A model generated the notes under the pieces. It was not told the origin of the DNA, did no database searches, and saw only the letters and a list, made by a program, of their open reading frames with translations. A stretch of DNA of 64,000 nt, from assembly GCF_014773265.1 (NCBI RefSeq), contig NZ_JACWMY010000001.1, forward strand, positions 186,001 through 250,000, in the 5' to 3' direction. Positions 17,155-24,370 of this stretch are shown here, piece by piece. The translations under genes and the position numbers were made by a program. How positions within the stretch are numbered: position 1 is the first letter of the stretch; each line of letters starts with the position of its first letter. The stretch is from Mucilaginibacter pankratovii (GTDB taxonomy: Bacteria > Bacteroidota > Bacteroidia > Sphingobacteriales > Sphingobacteriaceae).

Positions 17155-18381
17155 ATGCCGGGCCGTACTTTATATTACTTTTTTTTGATACTGGCGCTAA
17201 TTTTTGGCTACAGCGGACGGAGTTATGCGCAATTTTTTCAGCTGACAGAGAATCGTAAGCGCGTTAACGTACCTTTTAAAGCGGTACGCAACATGATTAT
17301 TATCAAGCTAAAAATTAATAATAACGGGCCTTACAATTTTATTTTGGATACAGGTGTGGGCTTTATGGTGATAACAGAGCCAAGCCTGGTAGACAGCCTG
17401 AATATACTTGACCGGCGCACCCTTAAACTGGCCGGGCTTGGCGAAGGAGATGATTTTGATGCTTATTATACTGAACCACTGAACATAGAGATTCCCGGGA
17501 TAAACAGCGTAGGCGTTAGTGCTGCTATATTTAAAAAAGACCATTTTGGCTTGTCCAATTATGCAGGGATGCCAATTCACGGTTTATTGGGCTACGAGTT
17601 TTTTAACAGGCTGGTTGTTAAAATCAACTTTAATGATAGCACACTAACGGCCTATCGCCCGGGCAGTTTGAAAACACCGCGCAGGTACGAGGCTTTGCCT
17701 ATAACGATAGAGAACAACAAGCCTTTTTTGAAAACCTGTGTGCGCTTTTGTGATAACAGCGAGCGCGAATGTAAGCTCATTGTAGATATTGGCGCCGGGC
17801 ACCCGCTATCACTTGATGAGAACCATACTAACCCCTGGCCCACTCAAAAAGCTATCGCGGCTAACCTGGGCATGGGCCTAACAGGGCCCATAAAAGGTGA
17901 AATAGGCCGTGTACGGCAGTTGAACCTGGGCAAATACAACCTTACCAATATACTTTCATCTTTCCCCGACCACCGTGGCGATAATTCATTTTCTGCCGAG
18001 CGGGATGGCAATTTGGGTATGGATCTGCTGAAGCGGTTTATCCTGATATTTGATTACAGTAAAAACTTGCTGTACGTTAAATCGAGGGGCAACCTGAAGG
18101 AACCTTTTGAACGCGACATGAGTGGGCTGGAGTACTACGCGGGCGGCGATGAGCTTAAACGCGTGGTAATAAGCCGCGTGGAACCAGGCTCGGCGGCCGA
18201 TGATGTGGGGTTAATAAAGGACGATGAGATCACCTCCGTAAATTTCAAACCCGTGGTAAACATGAGCCTGGAAGAGCTTGACCGTCTTTTCCGATCGGGC
18301 GATGGCAGGAGTTTACTGCTGGAGATCTACCACGAAAAGAAATTCACCAAGGTGATATTAACTTTAAAAAGAAGGATCTAA
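17155..18381 (+). CDS. Secreted retropepsin-like aspartyl protease with PDZ domain
   Basis: 408 aa. A signal peptide spans about residues 1-26 (YFFLILALIFGYSGRSYAQ). The first retropepsin-like half has the catalytic motif LDTG at 64-67 within YNFILDTGVGFMVI. A second half has IVDIGAG at 209-215, where Asp211 is followed by Ile rather than the usual Thr/Ser. A PDZ domain covers about 325-405 (VVISRVEPGSAADDVGLIKD). The family of tandem aspartyl domains plus PDZ is common in Bacteroidota and predicted periplasmic. Substrate is unknown. The altered D-I-G motif could mean that only the first half is catalytic, or that the halves form a pseudo-dimer. Stands alone; convergent with the T9SS cassette to its right. 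Confidence 0.85.
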   Translation: MPGRTLYYFFLILALIFGYSGRSYAQFFQLTENRKRVNVPFKAVRNMIIIKLKINNNGPYNFILDTGVGFMVITEPSLVDSLNILDRRTLKLAGLGEGDDFDAYYTEPLNIEIPGINSVGVSAAIFKKDHFGLSNYAGMPIHGLLGYEFFNRLVVKINFNDSTLTAYRPGSLKTPRRYEALPITIENNKPFLKTCVRFCDNSERECKLIVDIGAGHPLSLDENHTNPWPTQKAIAANLGMGLTGPIKGEIGRVRQLNLGKYNLTNILSSFPDHRGDNSFSAERDGNLGMDLLKRFILIFDYSKNLLYVKSRGNLKEPFERDMSGLEYYAGGDELKRVVISRVEPGSAADDVGLIKDDEITSVNFKPVVNMSLEELDRLFRSGDGRSLLLEIYHEKKFTKVILTLKRRI

Positions 18382-18400
18382 GAAAATTGAGGTGTTAGTG

Positions 18401-18448
18401 CGTACAGTTCCCCGATGAAAGGAATAGTGATGGTGTGGGAATTGTACG
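18401..18448. terminator. Inverted repeat between convergent genes
   Basis: Arms cgtacagttccc (18401-18412) and gggaattgtacg (18437-18448) pair over 12 bases with one mismatch, around a 24-base loop. It lies between the stop of the protease gene at 18381 and the stop of the leftward OmpA gene at 18498, where a bidirectional terminator is expected. No T tract follows on either strand, so efficiency is doubtful. Confidence 0.4.
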
Positions 18449-18497
18449 GCTAATGTATAAGCAGGCGGTGTTTTATTGCCGGCTAAAAACAGATAGG

Positions 18498-20246
18498 TCA
18501 ATTAGTTACTCCATCATAAGCCACTTCCGTTCGCCGGTTTAATTGATGCTCTGCCTCTGTACACGACGCTCTGTCCGGGCAATTATTCACCAGGTTCTCT
18601 TTGCCGAACCAGCCCGCGGATAACCTGCCACGCGAAATACCCTGCCCGACCAAATATGCTATCGCAGCATCAGAGCGTCGCTTAGATAAGCCGATGTTAT
18701 AACTCCCGGATGCGCGCACATCCGTATACGATGCCAGTTTTACTTTTACCGATGGATTGGCTTTTAATAAGAGAACAAGCCTGTCCAGTTCCGATGCCGC
18801 GTCCAGCCGGATGTTGGCCTTATCCAGGTCATAATAAATAATGGCGTGGATATCCTCCGGCTTAAATACCGGTTGTGCCGGCCCGGCAATTACAGGCGGT
18901 AGTATCTGTTTCATTGGTTGCGGGAGAGATTCGTATTTAAAGCTGTAAATATCATCATTCCCTGTACCGCCATCACGATTTGAGGAGAAGTAACCGGTGA
19001 GTCCGTTCATCGTCAGGAAATAAAAATCATCAGCGGTACTGTTTACCGGGTAACGATGGTTATACGGCGTACTCCATTCGGCCTTTTTGCCTTTTGCCTC
19101 AAATGTATCGTACCCGCCCATCCCGGGCAAGCCGTCGGAGGCGAATTCCAAGCCATTATTCCACGGAATCACCGGAAAGGCCTCGTTTCCTTTGGTATTA
19201 ATAGTTTTACCGCAATTAGCCGGTTTTGCCCAGGTCCCGTCGGCCAGTTTTGCGCAGTACCAGATGTCGGTTCCACCCTCGCCCCCCGGCATATCCGAGG
19301 AAAAGTAAAGCGAAGAGCCATCCGGCGATACTGCGGCGTGCCCTACCGAGTACTCTTTAATATTATTATAAGCAAAGTTTTTAAAATTGCCCCAAACTCC
19401 GTTTGCTTTTGTGGCCGTAACCAGCATCAGCCTGCGGGTATACAGGCGCTGGTGGCTGCCTTTCTCACGTTTGTCGATAGGGAGATCGTTGCGCGGAACG
19501 CTGGTTGTTACCGTTATCCAGGCGGTATCGGCAGTTACATTGAATAACGCGGGCCCGGCATGGTAATCTCCATTGAATATTTTGCCTCCGTCGCTGCTTG
19601 CGGGGAGTAACACAACGCTATCCTTATTGGCGCTGTATAATTTAAAAAAGCCGTTGCCGGTGCGGTTATCGGTTTGCTTGCCGCTTTCGTCGTATTCAAT
19701 CACCCTGTCGGAAGTAAATACGATACCCTTCTCTCCGTAGTAGTTTGCGCCCCAGTCCGAATAGATACTATTGAGCCTCTTTTCCAGACTCACCGTATAA
19801 TTTTTGCGTGGCGAGGCCATCCATTTGGCGGCAGAATCGCAGGTGGCCAGCTTAAAACGCAGTTGCTCCGGGTTATTTACTTTGGCATAGTAGGCCTGGT
19901 ATTGCACTTTTGCCTCCTTTAATTTATTGTTCCTCAGCAGCGATTCGGCGTAATAATACAGGTCGGTATCGGCAGCTTTATCGTAGGCAACTGCGCTTGC
20001 GTACCAGTTTTCGGCGTTTTTATGATCGTTTATCAGGCGGTAGCATTCGGCAATTCGTTCTACCACGCGTACGTTTGGGTTATTTTTATCGGCAAGCGGC
20101 AGGTAAAGATTTAGTGCTTTAAAATACTCGTAACGCTCGAAAAGCTTATCGGCCAGTTGCTTTTTACTCAGCTGCTCCTGGGCGGCTGCGGCCACCCAAC
20201 AATTCAACAATAAGGCTATGATCAATATCTTCTTCATATAGCTCAT
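18498..20246 (-). CDS. PorE-like T9SS protein: TPR, beta-propeller and OmpA domains
   Basis: 582 aa. A start at 20246 overlaps the upstream stop by one base; the second Met at 20237 (MKKILIIALLLNCW) gives the more typical signal peptide. The N-terminal ~150 residues are TPR-like (LFERYEYFKALNLYLPLADK). The middle has PD40/WD40-like blades with the hallmark SPDGSSLYFSSDMPGGEGG and FSSNRDGGTGNDDIYSF. The OmpA-like peptidoglycan-binding domain is 465-582 (IIYYDLDKANIR, SYTDVRASGSYN, GLSKRRSD). TPR-propeller-OmpA proteins of the PorE kind link the T9SS outer-membrane ring to peptidoglycan. It closes a three-gene unit behind a CHU_C protein and a PorP/SprF gene, so it probably serves that cargo. 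Lipobox not evident. Confidence 0.88.
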   Translation of the reverse strand: MSYMKKILIIALLLNCWVAAAAQEQLSKKQLADKLFERYEYFKALNLYLPLADKNNPNVRVVERIAECYRLINDHKNAENWYASAVAYDKAADTDLYYYAESLLRNNKLKEAKVQYQAYYAKVNNPEQLRFKLATCDSAAKWMASPRKNYTVSLEKRLNSIYSDWGANYYGEKGIVFTSDRVIEYDESGKQTDNRTGNGFFKLYSANKDSVVLLPASSDGGKIFNGDYHAGPALFNVTADTAWITVTTSVPRNDLPIDKREKGSHQRLYTRRLMLVTATKANGVWGNFKNFAYNNIKEYSVGHAAVSPDGSSLYFSSDMPGGEGGTDIWYCAKLADGTWAKPANCGKTINTKGNEAFPVIPWNNGLEFASDGLPGMGGYDTFEAKGKKAEWSTPYNHRYPVNSTADDFYFLTMNGLTGYFSSNRDGGTGNDDIYSFKYESLPQPMKQILPPVIAGPAQPVFKPEDIHAIIYYDLDKANIRLDAASELDRLVLLLKANPSVKVKLASYTDVRASGSYNIGLSKRRSDAAIAYLVGQGISRGRLSAGWFGKENLVNNCPDRASCTEAEHQLNRRTEVAYDGVTN

Positions 20247-21220
20247 TAAAAAAACCTTGGGCTTATTACTCTTGGCTGCTTTCTTCTGAACGATAAACTC
20301 AGCGATACCTCGTGCGTACCGCTTTGATAAGTACCCAGCGCGCTGGTGCTAAAATCGTACGAATACCCGAACCGCAAAAAATCGCTGATATTAAATTGCG
20401 CAATACCCGTTACCGTGTTGCTTTTATCAAGCCCTTTATACTGGCCCGATTGTTTAAGGTTAACCCCCGTATTATACGATGCCCCCAGCCAAAGTTTTTT
20501 ATCAAAAAGCAGGTAGGTGGTAAGGTCTAAGCCGGCGGGGCTCTTCAGGTCGCCTTTTAGCATCACCGAAGGTTTTATATCGATGGTGTTGCTCAGCGCT
20601 ATTACCATACCTGTTGTTAAATACCCGTGCGGCACCGGGTTAATTACCACCGTATTTGCCCCGGATACCGGTTTAGAAAACAGGTTAAGCACCGATCCTC
20701 CCACGTAAAAGGATGGTGTGGTATAGTAAACACCCAGCCTAAAATCGGCCATCAGCGTATTTTCGTTGCCGATAATGTTGCCATCGGTGGGGTCATTCGC
20801 GTTAAATTTTGAGGCGTCTATACGGTATTGCACCAGTCCTGCGCCAAAGCCAAAACTAAGGCGTTTGGTATCCTCATCATCCAGCCGCAGGCGGTAAGCA
20901 TAATTCGCGTAAAACGAAGTATTGTTCTCGGGCCCCAACCTATCATTGGTGGCTAAAAAGCCAAGAGCCATATTTTTATTGTCGGGGTTGAGTACACCGT
21001 CTATCGAAATGGTATTAGTGCGCGGTGCACCATCTATCCCGGCCCATTGCAGGCGGCTGCTCAGGTTAAGTGTCCAGTCTTCTTTATAACCGGCGTAGGC
21101 GGGGTTTACCACCAGGCCATTAAACATATACTGGCTAAATTGCACCGTTTGTTGCGCATAGCTATTTTGCAGGGCAGCAGCCATTGCCAAAAGCAGGAAA
21201 TATTTCTTCAGCTTTTTCAT
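20246..21220 (-). CDS. PorP/SprF family T9SS outer-membrane protein
   Basis: 324 aa. Signal peptide about 1-22 (YFLLLAMAAALQNSYAQ). The mature start QTVQFSQYMFNGLVVNPAYAG is diagnostic for PorP/SprF. The rest shows alternating hydrophobic strands expected for a beta-barrel (LSFGFGAGLVQYRI, YGYLTTG-type turns, FLRFGYSYDFSTSALGTYQSG, HEVSLSLSF). These proteins hold T9SS type B cargo at the outer membrane. The gene begins directly after the stop of the CHU_C protein upstream (TAA then ATG) and its own stop overlaps the next ATG by one base. All three genes are therefore translationally coupled. A second copy of the family begins at the left window edge. Confidence 0.93.
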   Translation of the reverse strand: MKKLKKYFLLLAMAAALQNSYAQQTVQFSQYMFNGLVVNPAYAGYKEDWTLNLSSRLQWAGIDGAPRTNTISIDGVLNPDNKNMALGFLATNDRLGPENNTSFYANYAYRLRLDDEDTKRLSFGFGAGLVQYRIDASKFNANDPTDGNIIGNENTLMADFRLGVYYTTPSFYVGGSVLNLFSKPVSGANTVVINPVPHGYLTTGMVIALSNTIDIKPSVMLKGDLKSPAGLDLTTYLLFDKKLWLGASYNTGVNLKQSGQYKGLDKSNTVTGIAQFNISDFLRFGYSYDFSTSALGTYQSGTHEVSLSLSFRRKQPRVISPRFF

Positions 21221-23038
21221 TTATCGCCTGTTGATATATATCCATCCTTTATGAACCGTGGGTTTGTCTGCACCGGTATTCAACTCCAGCAGGTAATAAT
21301 AAGTACCGTCGGCAAGGCCGGTACCATCCCAGGTATTGTGGTAATCTTCAGATTTGTAAACCTGGTTGCCCCAGCGGTTAAATATCAGCAGGCGGCTGCC
21401 CGGGTAGTTAGCTATTCCCTTCACTTCAAACACATCGTTTTTGCCGTCGCTATTTGGGGTGATGATATTAGGAACGTTGATATTTGTAGGATCGGGACTT
21501 TGTACTTTGATATCAACCGTGGCGTTTAAGGCAGGACTGATAACATACGCCCAGGTATCAATACTGCGCTCGTTACCAAAATCATCGGCATCATTAGCAT
21601 TGCTGGCGGGCGCTCCCCATTTATGGCCGTTGAGCAAACTGCTTAACCCTGTGATATTTTTTACAGGGTTTGATGGTACACCTACTGCGGTAAGGTCGCT
21701 ATCGTCCCAGTAAATAGTATTGTCCGGTGAGTTACTGCCGTTGGTCCGGGTAAGTAATATACCATAAAGGTTTCGCTCCACATCAAAAAACGGAAAATGC
21801 ACCTCGGCCGCAAATAATGATACGGAGATATTAATGGCATAACTTGCCGCATTGGGTTTTACCCCGTTACCTGTTCCGTCCAGCCCGTCCCAGCTTACTT
21901 CGTTGCTGCCGCTGTTAACGGTGCCGGTAAGCTGCCGGTCTATCGCATCGGTAAAAACATTGTTCCGGTTTACATCAATAGCAATGGCGTAAGTTCCGTT
22001 ACCTGTGGCTGTGAATTTTATTTTTCCGCCGGGCAGCGCGGTTCCGGCTACGCCGTCCCGCCCATCGGCGCCGGTGAAGACTATATTGGTTAATGCTGGT
22101 ACAACCGGCACATGGATGAGCCAGGTAGTGCCACCGCCCGGGGTATTGGCCGAAGCCGGGAGATCTGCCGAGGGGGCATTGAAAAATATCTTATGCGTAA
22201 TATCCGAAGGGGTATCGTTATTTACCGGGCTGTAGGCATTGGGGTTATTGGTGTTATCCACACTTTTATAGGATGGCGTACCATCCGCGTTGCGGAAACC
22301 CTTGTTGTTCACAAAAAACGTAAAGCCATTGCCCGCCTGCCCGTTATTATCCAGCTTATAGCGGTAGCCATCTTTGGTGAGGATATTTAGAATGGCGTTA
22401 AAACCTACGTTAAAGGTGCCTAATATGCCCGATAATACATTGGTGAACACGCGCCCGGTTAAAAATGCTGTGTTACTGCTATTACGCACCGATACATCAA
22501 AGGCGGCCACGTAACGGTTATTCGGCTGTACCCACTGCGCTGTTATCGGGATGGCAGGTGGGTTGCCGCCTACATCGGCACCATCGGTAGGCGAAATAAA
22601 GTCGATCTCCCAGATACCTTCCTGCCCGGCGCCAACTGTTTTGGTGAAAGCCTGGTAGCCACCCGCATTGGGCAGCGGCCCGGCAAGTTCCTGCGCGGGG
22701 GTGCCTATAAAACCTATAATTGTAGAGATGCCGCTGCTAAAAGTCGCGCCATCCGGGGCGCGCATGTTTATGGTGCCCGATCCCTGCCCCTGTGCGCTGG
22801 AGCCTACGTAAATAGTTTCTCCGGCTTTTACATACACCTTCATGGTGCCTAAAGTTGGGAAGGGGTACGAAGGGTTGGGTATTGTTGAGGAAAGCAGGTA
22901 GGCGCGGTTGCCGCCATTGGCCGTAAGTTCTTTACTTCCTTCGGCAAGGATTAATTTTGCGGGCAATAACAGCAGGCCTAAAACACAGCCGCGGCAAAAC
23001 CATTTACAAACAGAAAATTTTTGAAATATTAGGCCCAT
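21221..23038 (-). CDS. T9SS cargo protein with gliding-motility C-terminal (CHU_C) domain
   Basis: 605 aa with a signal peptide ending around residue 33 (GLLLLPAKLILA). The body is beta-rich with no catalytic motif I recognise. It contains DVNRNNVFTDAIDRQ followed by SWDGLDGTGNGV, phrases of FlgD-like or SprB-associated beta-sandwich units. The last ~85 residues are the type B sorting domain: NIITPNSDGKNDVFEV, then LLIFNRWGNQVYKS, WDGTGLADGTYYY and a final WIYINRR. It should be exported by T9SS and held by the PorP/SprF protein encoded next. First gene of the coupled three-gene cassette; a surface structural or adhesin role is likely. Confidence 0.88.
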   Translation of the reverse strand: MGLIFQKFSVCKWFCRGCVLGLLLLPAKLILAEGSKELTANGGNRAYLLSSTIPNPSYPFPTLGTMKVYVKAGETIYVGSSAQGQGSGTINMRAPDGATFSSGISTIIGFIGTPAQELAGPLPNAGGYQAFTKTVGAGQEGIWEIDFISPTDGADVGGNPPAIPITAQWVQPNNRYVAAFDVSVRNSSNTAFLTGRVFTNVLSGILGTFNVGFNAILNILTKDGYRYKLDNNGQAGNGFTFFVNNKGFRNADGTPSYKSVDNTNNPNAYSPVNNDTPSDITHKIFFNAPSADLPASANTPGGGTTWLIHVPVVPALTNIVFTGADGRDGVAGTALPGGKIKFTATGNGTYAIAIDVNRNNVFTDAIDRQLTGTVNSGSNEVSWDGLDGTGNGVKPNAASYAINISVSLFAAEVHFPFFDVERNLYGILLTRTNGSNSPDNTIYWDDSDLTAVGVPSNPVKNITGLSSLLNGHKWGAPASNANDADDFGNERSIDTWAYVISPALNATVDIKVQSPDPTNINVPNIITPNSDGKNDVFEVKGIANYPGSRLLIFNRWGNQVYKSEDYHNTWDGTGLADGTYYYLLELNTGADKPTVHKGWIYINRR

Positions 23039-23187
23039 GCTCAGTCCCGGAAATATTTAGCAGCGAAAAATATCCGCCATTAAAAGTAAAAAAATCCGTT
23101 GGAAAACAATCATTAAAGCAACCGGGAAATCGCTTTTAAAACAGAACCACTAACAATACAGATTTGGCAATAATCCATTGTTTTTTA

Positions 23188-23240
23188 GGCTTGTTCGCGT
23201 TCGACATGTGGCACGAACAGCCCGAACAAGCCCGAACAAG
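23188..23240. repeat. Nested inverted repeat and 10-bp tandem (cccgaacaag)
   Basis: ggcttgttcg (23188-23197) pairs with cgaacaagcc (23223-23232), enclosing a smaller gttcg/cgaac hairpin. The decamer cccgaacaag occurs twice in tandem (23221-23240). The 14-mer within 23226-23239 is shared, inverted, with 16216-16229. It lies between the stop of the flavoprotein gene at 23336 and the start of the CHU_C gene at 23038. It could end one transcript or regulate the next; there is no T tract for an intrinsic terminator. Confidence 0.45.
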
Positions 23241-23335
23241 TTTGATTTAAATAAAACACCACTGATAAGCCTGTAAAATCACAAAAGCAATTTCCCTGAT
23301 TAAAGCAACAGTTGCTTAGCTTAATTGCTATTTAT

Positions 23336-24367
23336 TTACAGACTTACATCTATGCCCATCTCCCGGTAGCGTTTGGTAAGGGTATCCTTTTTATGATTGA
23401 ATTGCTCCATAAACCAGTTATCATACCGGGAAAGATACCAGTTGGAAAGCTGGGCATTCGCCAAACAGCTGAGAACCGTTTCTCCAGCCATGATGCCCGA
23501 CATTAAACCGCTTAGTATCCCCTGCCCCGCCGCCGGATCTAAAATACCGGCAGCATCCCCGGTAAGCAACAACCCGGGGCAAGCCAGTGGCTTAAAAACG
23601 CGCCACTGCATATTAGCCGCTTTGATTTTGGCAGCCTGCGGCGATGCAGATAACTCTTTAGCGAAGGCGTAGCTGTTGCTTTTATCGGCGAGTTTGGTCT
23701 GGGTATGGTATCCATTGCTGCTGTAGGCGGTCCACGTCCATCCATAGGGGTTGGGTTCAAACAACGCCAATTCACGGTCAGGCGCTTCACCTTGTTCGTC
23801 CATGCTGATACCAGTCCACGATAGTAGCGGACGACTTAACAGCTCTTCATCAAATTTTAAATACCGCCCGGCAAAACGCCCGCGCCCGCTGGCATCTATC
23901 AAATACTTACAGCCAAGCGTTGTTCCGTCAGCCAGCACAACACCCGTTACCGCTTCGTCGCTGCAAATTATTTCGTTTGCCCGGCTGACAAAACGTACAT
24001 CAACACCCATTTCTTTCACCTTTAATAGCGTGTAGGCCGAGAAAAGCCTAGGTGCGATGTGATGCCCCGTCCAGGTTTCTTCTTCCACGGTACTTAAGGG
24101 CGATACATGGGCACCCGTTTTTATGCCTGTATAAATTCCTTTAGAAGCATAGGCGGTAACGCCTTCTATCTGTAATTGCTGCAATAAGGTTTGCACGCCG
24201 GGATGCAGGCTTTGCAAAGGCTCCGGCGGTTGCGTTTCAGCATCGGCAAGGTCAATTTCGGGTTGATCGGTTAAGAGCATAACGCCTAGTCCGCCCTGCA
24301 CACAGGTAATGGCTGCAGCAACACCCGCTGGGCCTCCACCTATTACTATAACATCAGCAGCAGTCAT
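23336..24367 (-). CDS. LodB-like FAD-dependent oxidoreductase (maturase of the LodA-like protein)
   Basis: 343 aa, no signal peptide. An N-terminal FAD-binding motif reads VIVIGGGPAGVAAA (7-20). The second FAD motif GDAAGILDPAAGQGILSG begins at residue 270, the pattern of geranylgeranyl-reductase/halogenase-type flavoproteins, to which LodB proteins belong. Its gene starts 3 bp after the stop of the LodA-like gene, the same order as lodA-lodB in Marinomonas. In that system LodB is required to form the cysteine tryptophylquinone of LodA. By analogy this protein should act in the cytoplasm on its neighbour before export. The assignment depends on gene pairing; sequence alone would only support a flavin monooxygenase-like protein. 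Confidence 0.8.
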   Translation of the reverse strand: MTAADVIVIGGGPAGVAAAITCVQGGLGVMLLTDQPEIDLADAETQPPEPLQSLHPGVQTLLQQLQIEGVTAYASKGIYTGIKTGAHVSPLSTVEEETWTGHHIAPRLFSAYTLLKVKEMGVDVRFVSRANEIICSDEAVTGVVLADGTTLGCKYLIDASGRGRFAGRYLKFDEELLSRPLLSWTGISMDEQGEAPDRELALFEPNPYGWTWTAYSSNGYHTQTKLADKSNSYAFAKELSASPQAAKIKAANMQWRVFKPLACPGLLLTGDAAGILDPAAGQGILSGLMSGIMAGETVLSCLANAQLSNWYLSRYDNWFMEQFNHKKDTLTKRYREMGIDVSL

Positions 24368-24370
24368 GGT

